Source of the DNA: Symbiodinium natans
Lineage: Eukaryota; Sar; Dinophyceae; Suessiales; Symbiodiniaceae
Assembly (NCBI GenBank): GCA_905221605.1
Contig: CAJNDS010001957.1
Location: 568,438 to 632,437, forward strand
Reading direction: 5' to 3'
DNA: 64,000 nucleotides
In this document: positions 18,228-29,209 of the stretch, one piece after another
Layout of the letters: each line of letters begins with the position of its first letter
How positions within the stretch are numbered: the stretch's first letter is position 1
Notes under the pieces: model-generated
Databases searched by the model: none
What the model saw: the letters and a program-made list of their open reading frames with translations, nothing else
What the model was told of the DNA's origin: nothing
Program-made: the position numbers and the translations under genes

Positions 18228-18412
18228 TAAAGTTTCGTTAAAAATGCCGCACATTTCTATTACAGTGAACATGTAATGTTGTCCGACACGGTGTCTGCTC
18301 TTTCATCTATTCACAATGTTCTAAGACGCTTATAAAGTTTCGTTAACATGCAGCAGTTTCTGTTGCAGTGAACACGTATGTTGTCCGATAGAGTGTCTGC
18401 TCTTTCATCCGA
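18228..18412. repeat. Two imperfect direct copies, ~80 bp each, ~103 bp apart
   Basis: Both copies contain ATAAAGTTTCGTTAA, CAGTGAACA, TGTTGTCCGA and GTGTCTGCTCTTTCATC in the same order (about 18228-18310 and 18331-18412). Confidence 0.75.
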
Positions 18413-18419
18413 AAGGTAT

Positions 18420-19190
18420 AGTTTTTTTGGGGAAAATATGGATCTCTACTCGAAATCTATACTCTTTCGTTTGTTGTTATTCTTTTTTATAGAGAGAAGA
18501 CATGATTCTGCAGGAAAATCTAAAGAGGTTTGCTGCAGTAATATCGATTTCTCATGCACGTTGTCCAGCTTCCATCTCAGATCTTTCTTTTTTGGAAAAC
18601 CTGAACCCTATATAAAGCCCCTAAACCCTATACCTTGTTGGCTCAAACGAACGATGTTTTGTTGGCCGTTTTGGCCGACTCTCAGTGGAGCAACAACCAA
18701 AAGATATGAAAACAGTCTGTGCTGCAAAAAAAGGCAAGTGCGGCACCCAGGACAAGCGTGTGCAAAAAAGAAAGACAGAGAAGCCCTCAAACACAAGAAG
18801 ATTTTGCCTCAAACATCGCCTGATATTGTGTGCCGTTCTTGTGGCTGACGTCTGTGACTGTTGTTCTGTTCGGTCCAAAATCCACAGGAAACAGCATAAA
18901 ATGTGCGAACTTTGTTCATTCATCGCTCTAAAAAACACCCGATTTTTGAAGTATAAAAGTGGAATTTACACTACAAGAAAGTGTAATTTACACTACAAAA
19001 TGTACACGCAAAAGTGTAATTTTTTGACAATATTTACACCTCATGTGTGTGTGTAAAAATTGTTTCTTCTGTAATTTTACGCGCAAAAGATCTTACAAGC
19101 TTGTTCTGATGCCGTACGTACCAGTTGTTTGCTGGGTGTTAACACGGCAGTCTAGTGACGTCCGAGTCCCGCTGCAGTTCTTTTATAGCA
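18420..19190. other. AT-rich stretch without a supported gene
   Basis: Short open frames only. Around 18960-19050 the phrase GTGTAATTTACACTACA recurs in slightly varied forms. I see no domain, splice site pair or RNA gene. Confidence 0.45.
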
Positions 19191-19200
19191 TACAACAGTA

Positions 19201-19485
19201 CTTAGCCCTTTGTCCCAGCCCCTGTTCCTGCTTCAGGCGCATCGTCCTCGCTTGGATGACCCTGCGCTCCTGGATAATCTGCTTCCGCAGTACTCCGCGC
19301 CAGCCACATTGTCTGCTGTTTTGAAGTCCGCCGGCTACACCGCACTGTCGGCTTTGACTTTCGCTGCCCCGGAAGTTTCTGATGCTGCTTTCCTGCGTTC
19401 ACTGTTGGCCATGGCCCCTGCGAGTGAACTCAATACACCTTCGTGTGCTGCTGTCCGTCGGTTGCTTTTGGAGGCCTGCTCCTGA
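19201..19485 (+). pseudogene. Retroelement N-terminal fragment
   Basis: A 90-residue plus-strand frame (RPRLDDPALLDNLLPQYS, LKSAGYTALSALTFAAPEV, CAAVRRLLLEACS) resembles the N-terminal region I associate with dinoflagellate RT-RNase H polyproteins like the one at 1-2639. It stops after EACS. Similarity is a matter of remembered pattern, not alignment. Confidence 0.35.
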
Positions 19486-20021
19486 GCTTGAAGGCCTGGA
19501 GTGCTTCTGGGTTATGTTGCAAAAGCTCCCTATGGGTGGGGTCCATATCACCCCATTCTATGGGTTCATCATCAGATTCTGTCTTAGCTGACTGGTTGGT
19601 GAGTTGTCTGGTTCTAGCCTGCACTACACTGGGCACCGAGGTGAGATCCTGCTTTGTGAGTGGAAAGGAGAGCATCGAACTGCTCTTTGGGGATTTCAGT
19701 AACCGTAGTACCAGTGACCATTTGGTACTTGCCATTAGAGTGCTCTACCAACTTAAGGGAGGGAGCTATGGGGAATTCTTTGGGCGCCATTGCAGCCAGG
19801 GAGGTGTCGGCGGCCGCTGCTACTGCAGCTTCTGTAGATGGGAGCTCGGCTTGCTCGGGAGGCGCGGCTTTCGCCATGCGGGGCGCAGGAGCTGCGCCGT
19901 CGGACGGGGGCGGGGATTCTGCCATGGCAGATCTAGCGAAAGTACAGAGACCGTGAGTGAACTCTAGCAAAAGTCCTAGGACAGGGCACGACCACAAGTA
20001 AGAAGAATGAACAAAGAACAA
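19430..20021 (-). pseudogene. Minus-strand retroelement-like fragment
   Basis: Two overlapping minus-strand frames give one plausible protein path: MAESPPPSDGAAPAPRMAK…, then …EHSNGKYQMVTGTTVTEIP…, then, after a frame change near 19620, …EWGDMDPTHRELLQHNPEAL…. The Ala/Pro-rich N-terminus and acidic tail fit a gag- or ORF1-type protein, but I recognise no domain. A LINE RT scrap lies just beyond at 20.2-20.5 kb on the same strand. Confidence 0.3.
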
Positions 20022-20168
20022 ATAAGCTCCCTAGGATCAAACAAGGCTATAACGCGATAAAAGGCGCAATATGCGAAGAACGCAAAAGTGATCCCTAGGA
20101 AAGCTCCTTACCTTAGGGGCTCCCACTGGGCTGTGGGACAGCTCTGTGCTCGAGCCTATCCAAGAGTC

Positions 20169-20513
20169 CTATGGGGCGAAAATGTTTCGGGTCCGTCCCT
20201 GATTTCTCTGGTTTTGGAAGTAGGGCCAAACCGCTCGTGTCCAATCTGTCGGAACAAGTTCTTCGGGTTGGTAAGTGTCATGTTGAGGGTCCCATCGAGC
20301 GGCAAGATGGGAAGCTGTATAGCCACTGACAAGGGAGCACAATCGCCAAACTGCCCCAGGAGCAGTGCCAGGAGCCCCAGCATTGCGCGCTGGAAGTCTA
20401 TCCAAAAAGATTTGGACCTCACACGGCTCAACTGGTACACTAACCTTCAGGCCCTTGCGCATATCGGGCGCCTTTTCATTAGCAGCAAACAGAGATTCAA
20501 AGTGTGTGGTCAT
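20169..20513 (-). pseudogene. LINE reverse transcriptase N-terminal scrap
   Basis: The minus-strand frame contains RLPARNAGAPGTAPGAVWRLC followed later by EELVPTDWTRAVWPYFQ. Together these resemble the start of LINE RT domains (A-PG-AP…WK-L; P-W…). It ends before the RT core. Too short and diverged for certainty. Confidence 0.35.
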
Positions 20514-20519
20514 GGCCTG

Positions 20520-21715
20520 TAACTCTTGTGCTGGTTGTTGTATGGCACCGCCTTTCCGAAGCTGAAAACGCTAGAAGATGGATGAGCTTGCATTGTTCAC
20601 GTAAGTCATGTCGAGAAGCAGCTTCGCGCGCCAACTGAAGAATGTGAAGTCGTCGTTCCTTATGCAGCTGTACCCCTCGGAGTTTCGTGCGCCTATGCAA
20701 ACTCTGATAAATGGGGAGATGTTTCCAGAATCGAAAGCAGTGGAGGAGAGCACCCCTATGAGTCATGTGTCGGCGAAGAGCACGCGTGTTGTGAAAATGA
20801 TCCTATGGTCAAGGCGAAATGGTGAATCGTACCATCCTGCCAAGGTTTGCAAGCCGACTGCGGAGGTTTCCGGGGAAAAACACGACTGGCTGTATTACAA
20901 ACAGTGGTATGAAGTTCCTCAATGCCATTCATCCCCATTTGAAGCTTCTCCTGAACGGCCCGACGAAACTCGGCTATCCGTGGATCACCCTCAGCATAGC
21001 ATCAGCGATGGCATTGCGGTCGATGGTCAGGGCACCAGGTGAATGTCTAGATTTCTCCCACGGTCGCCAGACGTGCAGTGAAAAAGCATCCGCCAGATCC
21101 TGCACCATGCAGGAGTAACATATGGTCAGCATAGATGCGAAACTGCACCGTGCCGAGGTCACCTGGTGTGTTGCCAGGGGGGCGAGCCGGCCCGCACAGA
21201 ATTCAACATTCGAAAATGTTTTGCTCGCTCTTTGACCTGAAGAAAAGAATGCGAGCCCGGAACGAAGGTCCGTTCTCCCCGGGCTGAGCCCGGTCGAAAA
21301 CATGCTGGCGGCCATAAGCCACGCCACCAGCACGGGCCAATCGCGGCGTTGGGCGGCAACAGCTGACAAAACATTCATTGGAAGCAAGACAGCTACATTG
21401 AACCGAACGCAGCCATGTTTTGCCACTTTGCAAGGCAGCTCTCATGAATCACTTGCCCGTCTTCTCGCTTCTTGCTCAAGGGCCGAGTTGCCCCGTTTTT
21501 AGTCTCGGCCTACCAAGGCCGAAGCCTGCCTCAGGTGTCTGTTCAGCCGGGCATCATGCTCTCAGCTTTTCCAGGTTGGGGCAGGGATGGCTCAGAAGCG
21601 CACCGGAGAGTGACTCCGGACAAGTGGTGCGTCACCAGGGAGGACGGGACGGTAACACAGCCTTTGAAGTAGCCTGGTTCAGGCTTCACATTTTAGGATA
21701 TTTTAGGGACCACTA
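20520..21715. other. No supported gene (about 1.2 kb)
   Basis: Open frames up to 150 codons occur on both strands but overlap one another and show no family signature. The right end is probably the 5' flank or an intron of the TIR-like gene that follows. Confidence 0.4.
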
Positions 21716-21800
21716 TGCAGCCTGCTAGGTTGGAAGGTGTCGTTCTGAGCTCCATGAGAGCCTCGCATGTCAGAGTGTCATCCACGAGGACCTGAAGTAC

Positions 21801-23117
21801 TTGCGGAAAGAGATTCAGCACGCCGTCCGAGTAGGGGGCATCAGACCAACCGAGCGGGATGATTTTGATCCGGAGGATGACCCTAGGATGTCCTTGTCGT
21901 CACAAGTTGTGTTTGTTTTTTTGTTTAAGTTACGCGTCCCTAGGAGGGAAGCACAAGCAACCAAGGATACCATCGGCCCCAACATGTACAACGTCGTCGA
22001 CAACTACATCAAGCCACTGTGCGAACAGGCTGGGAACTCCAGCTGGGCACTCCTACGCAACCCAGACGGGCTCAGCTGCGATGTCTTCATCACTCATGGG
22101 TGGGCAGAAGGGATCTACGAGTTCATCGACAAGGTTCTGGCCTCCTGGCCGCCGCATGCTAACGCCGCATGGTGTTGCGTGCTGGCCAACCCTCAGAACT
22201 TGGACATCGGCCAGATGCTTGAAACGCCCCAAAGCTCACCATTCGCAGCGGCCTTGAAGGCTGCGCATTCGGTTATGGTGGTGGCCAATAGGACAGGCAG
22301 CATCTACGCCCGGATCTGGTGCACCTATGAGGCATACCTTGCCTTTATGTGGGACAAGCATATCTTCACGGCGCATCCACCAACGCGGGGGTGGTTTCGA
22401 GCAGTGCAGGCAATGACGATGGAATCAGCCATCAAGGGGCTGGAGGGCATGTTCCAAGCATTCTGGGGGCTCAATTTCGAGACGGCTCGATTCGCGTCAG
22501 TTTGCTTGGGTTCCCCCGTGTTCGTCCTACCGTACCTGGCCAGTCGCTTATATCATTGCTCACAAAAGAGAAGCGAGTCCAAAGATTTGGGCCAGAACTT
22601 CACATCCATCGTGCATGCTGAAGCCAGTAGGCCGGAGGACAAGCAGAACATCCTTCTAGACATCGGCAACAACACGGAAGAGGTGGACGACTTCATCCGG
22701 TTGTTGTTGCAGACGACGGTGGTCACTCCAGACACCAAGCAAGCCAAGGCTCTGGGAGTGCGGTTTTCGGGTGTGGCCGACTGGAGCCTGCCCGTGCTGC
22801 TGGCCGTGTACTGGCACCTCGTATGGCCAACACAGCTCTTGTTCCAGGAAGACGTTACTTGCAACTTGAGCATGGTTTGCTTCATTGTTTGCTCCGTATC
22901 ATGGGTGGCATCAGACTTCTTCCATCGAGCCTTCATCCGCTCCGTGCTGACGAAGCTTGGGATCGTCCTCCTGGCTTTGCATGCTCTCATGATTGTTCCC
23001 GCAGTCTTCAACTTTGGCGTGGTGACAGATACCAGCGCCACGAGCCTGGAACAAGTCGTGGTCCATGTCGTGGGAGTGGCTGCAACAGCTTGCTGCATGC
23101 TGGGGGTCTGTGGCTAG
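21801..23117 (+). CDS. TIR-like domain multi-pass membrane protein
   Basis: The frame encodes 438 residues from the first ATG. Coding may extend upstream, because the same frame stays sensible (SVIHEDLKYLRKEI) to about 21770. Residues 93-103 (CDVFITHGWAE) resemble TIR box 1. Residues 147-180 (SPFAAALKAAHSVMVVANRT followed by IWCTYEAYLA) resemble the later TIR core with its WC-x2-E element. After residue 230 there are about five hydrophobic spans (approximately 235-253, 332-350, 358-375, 387-408, 418-438), so the C-terminus is membrane-embedded. TIR domains act as protein-interaction scaffolds or NAD-consuming enzymes; which applies here is unknown. I believe this arrangement is an expanded dinoflagellate family. 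No intron is evident in the exon. Confidence 0.6.
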   Translation: MRKEIQHAVRVGGIRPTERDDFDPEDDPRMSLSSQVVFVFLFKLRVPRREAQATKDTIGPNMYNVVDNYIKPLCEQAGNSSWALLRNPDGLSCDVFITHGWAEGIYEFIDKVLASWPPHANAAWCCVLANPQNLDIGQMLETPQSSPFAAALKAAHSVMVVANRTGSIYARIWCTYEAYLAFMWDKHIFTAHPPTRGWFRAVQAMTMESAIKGLEGMFQAFWGLNFETARFASVCLGSPVFVLPYLASRLYHCSQKRSESKDLGQNFTSIVHAEASRPEDKQNILLDIGNNTEEVDDFIRLLLQTTVVTPDTKQAKALGVRFSGVADWSLPVLLAVYWHLVWPTQLLFQEDVTCNLSMVCFIVCSVSWVASDFFHRAFIRSVLTKLGIVLLALHALMIVPAVFNFGVVTDTSATSLEQVVVHVVGVAATACCMLGVCG

Positions 23118-23238
23118 GTTGCTCATAAGGCGTCTATGTAAGGCTTACTGTAATAAGGGCGTCTAATTCGAATCAGAACCAGAATCATCTTCATATTTTT
23201 GCCATAGAGTATATGTTTCGTACACACGAATGTATGCA

Positions 23239-23262
23239 TACATATATATATATATATATATA
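23239..23262. repeat. (AT)n microsatellite
   Basis: About eleven AT units follow ACATACAT just downstream of the TIR-like gene. Confidence 0.9.
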
Positions 23263-23264
23263 TC

Positions 23265-26200
23265 CCTTGGCAGCAATCCAGGTGGCCTGGCCAAGATTCC
23301 TCGCTACGGCCTCGCCGTAGCCAGCATCCTGAGCCCTGGAGTCCCAGACTTCTCTTCTTTGGAGGTGGGGACTGTCCTTGAACGGCTGTATGATAACGAC
23401 AACATGACTACTAACAACAACAGTAACTGTAAAACTTACTGTTCGTACTAATTTAGAGTACTAACAAGGATTATAAGAAATACAAAAGTAATTGCATGAA
23501 AGCCTATACTGATGATACGGATTCCTAGGTTATGTTTCAGATTGTAACATGGGTTCCTTGATAAATTGCGCCCAATGTTGGGCCAACTGCAAGGTGCTGG
23601 CACGTCCACCAAGCTGTTTTCCACAGATCTGCTTGAGCAGCCCGGCAAGAGTCTGGGCTGCTGCTAGCTGCTAGCTGGTCTAAGCTGAAACAGGACCACA
23701 TATAGACCCTACACAGTAGGGCTCTTATTGTAAGGACATCCGCAAAAACGCCCCCAATGTATAGAAAAACAACCAACAGACTCATTGACTTGATTCTGTG
23801 GGGACTATGCAGGGGTGAGTACAGCTACGACTGACATGGGATTCCTGAGTTATCAGCAGCCCAGGAGTTTGGGCTGGAAGTGTCGGCTGTGGACAGACCT
23901 GCCTGGGCTGCATGAGATCATGGTGCTGCCGCAGACGGACATCGGAAATGAAGTTTGTTCTAAGCTTCGGGCGGTCTTCGACATCAGACAGCCTGATAGA
24001 GGGTTGCCTAGCTGACCCCCCTGGCTTCGCAGAGTTAATCTGATGATCTCTTGTCCCCTGATATCAGGCGCTGGGATGAAATTCCCACAGCCCATAGGTC
24101 CTTCCGTACGGCGTCTGCGTTTGAGATGGGGAGTCGGCGCACTGCAGGTTGTACAGTTGTTCTGTTTAAGATGGCATAGGGTGCCGAGGTCATAAGTACT
24201 TCGGCCCGTGAAGGCATGTAAGGATGCCTGCAGCAAGGGCATCCGCTCAAGACTTTTTGTGGCTGATGGGCCTGCAGATACCACTTCCGGTGTTACATCC
24301 GGTGCTCCCTCAACGGCTCTCAGTGGCGTCCTTCCTCTTTGGCCCTGAATGCGGCGGTTCTAGTGTCCAGGAAGGATCACAAGACAACCTTCTGGAAGCT
24401 TGGTAATATTCCAAACGTCCAAGGCCCATCGGCAGCTTTAAGTTCAGGAGCTCTGCCGGGAAGCCCAACAGCAGCTTTCCTCAGACCCCTGAGTCTGACG
24501 ACTCCGGCCCTGTGAGAAATGATGAGAAATGTCCCACACCACGACCACGGGAGCAGGTTGCATGCACCTAGCATCCCCCTTGATAAGCCCTATACTAGGA
24601 TCCCCGCATGTGACTCAGAAAATTCCGCCTACAGTGATTCGATCCCGAATCGCTCGGGTGAGGGCCGAGTGTCCTAAGCAGCAGAGTTTTTCCTAGGGAT
24701 ATATCGTTTGGCACTGTTGAACGGATTCACTTGCATTGGGAGCATGAGCGTTCCTATCGTGCGTGCATGGATGCTTTGCTTTGGGATGAAATGCGTTGGT
24801 AACACGTCATGGATACTCTGGAGATGGATGTGCCGGTAGCACAGATGCTTTCGCGGGTATGGATGCTTTGGCGGTTGGATGTACAGGTAGCACAGACGTT
24901 GCTATGTTTGACAACAGGTTGCGGACGTACGGCCGAGGGCTTCTACTTTGCACTGTTATGTTTAGCTGTGCCTTCGGCGGTTTAACTTTTCGGTTTTGTT
25001 TCTAGGGTCTTTATTGCGGGATTGATTGAAGGGATTTGACAGGTGTTTCATGCAGTGGTATGAATGTTTCCTTCCGACACAGGACCCCTTCCCAGCCTTC
25101 CGCCCTGTATGCAGATCCTCTGCGAAATGCCAGGCTGCTGGCAAACCAGGCAACCCCAAAATGAAATCCCAGATGAGTGGCTGATGTTGAGGTCGCAAGT
25201 CCGAAGGTTGTTCTAGTCCTTCCAAAAGTGTCGAAACACTAAACTAAACCTTTCACCCCAAATCCATTTAAATCCTAAACCTCAAACCCTAGCCCTCAAG
25301 CGACCCTTGGAAGCTCTGCAACATCCCGTTCTGCGAGTTTGTTTTTCAGTTCTTGTAACGATTTTAAATCATCATGGAGAATCCAAGCATGCGGGCAATT
25401 CCTGATATGGCTGCAAGGTGGAAGGGAGGATGGTCCCATCACGTGCACTGAGAAAGATGCGTCCTATTTCTGGCTTCGTTTCCACACGGTTGTCAGTTGT
25501 CAGTTGTTGTTGTCGGAAAAAGCTTGTTGCGTCTGTAGGGTATTTCATCGCGGGGCTGGCCATGGCGACCACTGCTGGTCGGGGGCCGTCTGCCCCGAAC
25601 TCAACGAGTCTCAACGAGTGCACGTATTGTGCAGCTTCTTTGCTGATTCTCACAAGGCATTTTGCAGCAAAACGGGGGTTTGATCTTCTTGGGCCGTATT
25701 CCCAACCCGGGAATCATCATCTAGAATCCTTCGGGTCATTCCCAATCTCCGTTTCTTGTGCAGACATGGGTCAAGTAAGGTCCATGGGGGGCTGCTTGGA
25801 CTCGTGGAGGTGCTTAGGAAGCTTTGTTCGTTCCTTCGTTTTTGTTCGTACTTTGGTTTTTGCCAGGACATGGAGAACGTGAAGGAAGAGGCGGGGCAAA
25901 GCGTCAAAGGGCGAAACTGACGAAGCAGTGGTTGACCGAATTGTTTTGGGGTTGACAGGCTGTCAATCCACCGAGGGCTCGAAAACCGAAATTGACGCTG
26001 GTGCCTCACGGGGTTGCGCAGCCGAGCTTCAGAAAAACACGTTCAATAAGTAGAAAATGAGGCATCGACACTTTTTCGAAGAGACTGGCCTCAAGAAGGC
26101 ACGGAGTTCATGCGTAAAGCGTTCTATCAGCAACACGCTCGTGCTCGCCATAGGTCATCGGAGACTGCTCTAAGATCAAATTCAAAGGAGAGGGGCACGA

Positions 26201-26290
26201 GTTCGAAGACCTCAAGGTTCGTTTGCCACTTGCATCATACTTGCATGTGGTCTCAACCCTGGTACACTTGCAAGCTTTAATCAAGTTTCT
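23265..26290. other. No supported gene (about 3 kb)
   Basis: Non-coding-looking DNA. Scattered CCTAAACC-type words occur near 25260-25300 and resemble degenerate telomere repeats. A possible short exon ending near 25880 (ATGGGTCAAGT…) is open but carries no motif. Confidence 0.4.
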
Positions 26291-26302
26291 ATGCATGGCT
26301 AG

Positions 26303-26539
26303 GTGCTGATGGCAACGTACAAGAAGTGGTTCAAGGAAGTGTACCCTTTCGAGGAGCTTTCGGAGAATTATTATCAAGTCACTGTGCGAGATTATGGCAT
26401 GTGGTGCCAGGACAACTTCGAGGATTTGATTTGGAAGTCCCGTGCAGTTCTAGACAAGAAGGAGCTAGCTGTGTCTTGCACTGGCAACGGTGAATGCGCA
26501 AGCGTGACAGGAGCAGGACGACAAGGGTCTGGTAAGTAA
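26303..26539 (+). CDS. Candidate exon of an unrecognised gene
   Basis: The frame reads MLMATYKKWFKEVYPFEELS, then NYYQVTVRDYGMWCQDNFED and LIWKSRAVLDKKELAVS, a composition that looks like real protein. A TCTGGTAAGT donor-like site lies at its 3' end (about 26530). I cannot assign a family, and neighbouring exons were not identified with confidence. Confidence 0.3.
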   Translation: MLMATYKKWFKEVYPFEELSENYYQVTVRDYGMWCQDNFEDLIWKSRAVLDKKELAVSCTGNGECASVTGAGRQGSGK

Positions 26540-27102
26540 CCCGAAAGATGAGCTGCATGAGTTTGTACCTCACAGGTTCAGCGATTTGTCTTTGGTATTT
26601 TCTGGTATTTTCTGGAGGGCCACTGAGTGCTCACCCAAGGCTCAGACTTTGGTACAAGACTTCTGCGAATCAGGCCTGGTTCCTCGAACAACTCCTGAAG
26701 TCCACTCAAAGTATCTCAAAGTGACGCAAAGGTCTCAAAGCCAATGGAAGAGGAGGTTGCCGAGATGCCGTCTGTGCAGCAAAACTCGTGACACTAAGTC
26801 TTTGCACGAACAACTTCTTGTGGAAGGCTGGCCATCGGCAGCTTGACCCAGAAACTGCCAAGCGCGTCTGGTTCTTGGGGGCGTTCCTGGTATGGTGCAC
26901 AAGTATCATGGGACGTGGCTTTGGCCTTCCGGTGTCTTTGTGAGAGTGTCTGTGTGTGTGTGTGTGTGCGTGTTTGTCTGCACACCAATCTCATCACAAC
27001 TTGGTGCTTCCACGTTCTTTGGTCAACGCGGATCCATGCGTCCGTGCGTCCGACCATGAAGGGCTACCTTGCTTATTGTGAAAGTGTCTGGGACGCAGCG
27101 TC

Positions 27103-27222
27103 CCCCTAAACCTTAAACCCGAAACCTTAAACATTAAGCCGAACGGCTAAGCCCTAAACCCTTAAACCTTAAACCCTTAAACCCTAAGACCATAAACCCT
27201 AAACCTTAAACCCTAAACCCAG
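27103..27222. repeat. Degenerate telomere-like repeat (CCCTAAA and variants)
   Basis: About fifteen words of CCCTAAA, CCTTAAA and ACCTTAAACC type follow one another. They resemble the complement of TTTAGGG, the plant-type telomere repeat also reported from dinoflagellates. The copies are diverged and internal, so this is an interstitial telomere-like tract, not a chromosome end. Confidence 0.8.
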
Positions 27223-27224
27223 CA

Positions 27225-28575
27225 GGTTGCGGAGAACCGTGCGCGAGCGCTCGAGCGGAAGAGGCCATCAGAGAGGAGATGTTGTGACCGTATGTGACCG
27301 TGAGGGTTTGTGAGGGTTTGTGAGGGTGTCTGAGCCCGTGGAGGCAGCGCGAGGAGGCAATGGAGCGGGAGGCCCAAGCTGCAGCGGCTGCGCAGGCCGC
27401 ACAGACAGCGCCTGACTTTTTCGAGGCAAGGCGGAGAATGAATGCAGCACATCAGTACATTGTAATTCTTCTTTTACGTTTACAATCATCTTTACACGGC
27501 GACAGGAGGAAGATGATGCAAGGAGCCGAGTTCAGCGCCCCAGTTGCGCCAACTGTCAGGCTGTGTGGTCCGAGGTCTTTGGTTTCGGTGGCATGGAGTA
27601 AAGCTGAGCTCCAACTTCCTGACACCTGTCGATGGGGGCACTCGCAGCAGTGGGGTTATCTGGGGGAAGCCTTGCTGTCACTGCTGACAAATAAAAGACA
27701 AGTGTCGGCAACTTTGGCAGTTTCACATCCGTCACACTCAGGGGACTTGTTCTGCCAAGCCGGATTTCATGGAAGCTTACAATGCTCGCTGCCTTCCCGG
27801 TTCAAGTTTTGAAGCTGCAAGGCATGTTGAGAGTTGAACGGTTCGTGAGCTTGTTGCGCAGCATCGTTTCAGATGTAGACAGACTGCATGAGTTTGAACT
27901 GTATGAACAACACCCTGGCACACGGTGCGCACGTGCATAAACTGGAGAGCAAATGAGTGCCACCAGGTGCAGAACATTGCAGAAAGATCACGGCACAAGA
28001 GGATTTCAGGGTCTGATGGAGACAGGGAGTGGGCAGCCGGCTGTGGGCACGCACGGTATCTGGCTGGACTTGGAGGATGAAGTTTCTTTAAATAACCTAA
28101 ACCTCAGCTATGCATAAGCATGTAGTAGTCCAATCCTGGGCTTCTTGCAGGACTTTGTCTCCTGCGATGGCCCGATACAGGAGGAGGGCCATGTAAGCCA
28201 CCCTGACAACCTTGACATGCACATTCCCAGCTTGTGTCAGGAGGACCTTCGTTCCCTTAGCTTTCCAAGCAACTGGCAAGGGGGCCCAGAGTCGAATCAA
28301 GTCGATATGCGGCGTGGGGGACTGCTTGAGAGATATGGGCACATTTGTAGGGCCCGGAAAGCACTGAGAGAGCACACTGAAAGCACCGGCAAGGCCTGCA
28401 GCTTATCAGAGCGAGGCCTTGAGGGCTCTGATCGGTGCCTGCCCCGTTGCTGGAACAACTTTTGGTAGGCTCTGTAGACGCTCCCCGCACACCCAAGTCC
28501 ATGCCCAGGAAAGCGTGGCCGCCTCCCAGGCCAAAGTGGCCACAGCTTTGAAAGTGAAGACACGACTGCAAGACA
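27225..28575. other. Possible coiled-coil exon, otherwise no supported gene
   Basis: Near 27340-27440 the plus strand reads EAAREEAMEREAQAAAAAQA followed by AAQTAPDFFEARRRM, which could be a coiled-coil exon, but no splice framework supports it. At 28097-28375 a minus-strand frame (PVAWKAKGTKVLLTQAGNVH…) also looks mildly coding. Neither can be assigned. Confidence 0.25.
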
Positions 28576-28579
28576 AGCC

Positions 28580-28996
28580 CGCACGCACGCACACGCACAC
28601 GCACACACGCACACACGCACGCACACGCGCACACGCGCACACGCACACACGTACACACGCGCACGCGCGCACGCGCGCACGCACGCACGCACGCACGCGC
28701 ACGCGCACGCGCACTGCACGCGCGCGCACGACGCACACCACACGCACACGCACACGCACACGCAACACGCACACGCACACACACGCACACGCACACGCAC
28801 CGCACACGCACACGCACACGCACCACGCACACGCTTGCACACGCGTGCACACGCGTGCACACGCGTGCACAACGCTGCACACGCGTGCACACCGTGCACA
28901 CGCACACGCACACGCACACACACGCACCACCACGCACACGCACACGCACACGCACACGCACACGCACACGCACACGCACACGCACACGCACACACG

Positions 28997-29087
<91 letters not shown>

Positions 29088-29200
29088 CGACGTACGCACA
29101 CCCACGCACGCACACCCATGCACACGCACACACTCACACACACTCACACTCACACTCACACTCACGCTCACACTCACACTCACACTCACAGCCACGCAGT
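28580..29200. repeat. Alternating CA/CG purine-pyrimidine tract
   Basis: Over 600 bp are almost strictly alternating pyrimidine-purine (CACGCACACG, CGCGCACGCG, long (CA)n near 29040-29080, then CACTCA units). The long open frames on both strands (His/Thr or Val/Cys repeats) are artefacts of this repeat. Such tracts can adopt left-handed Z-DNA. Confidence 0.95.
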
Positions 29201-29209
29201 TATACACAG

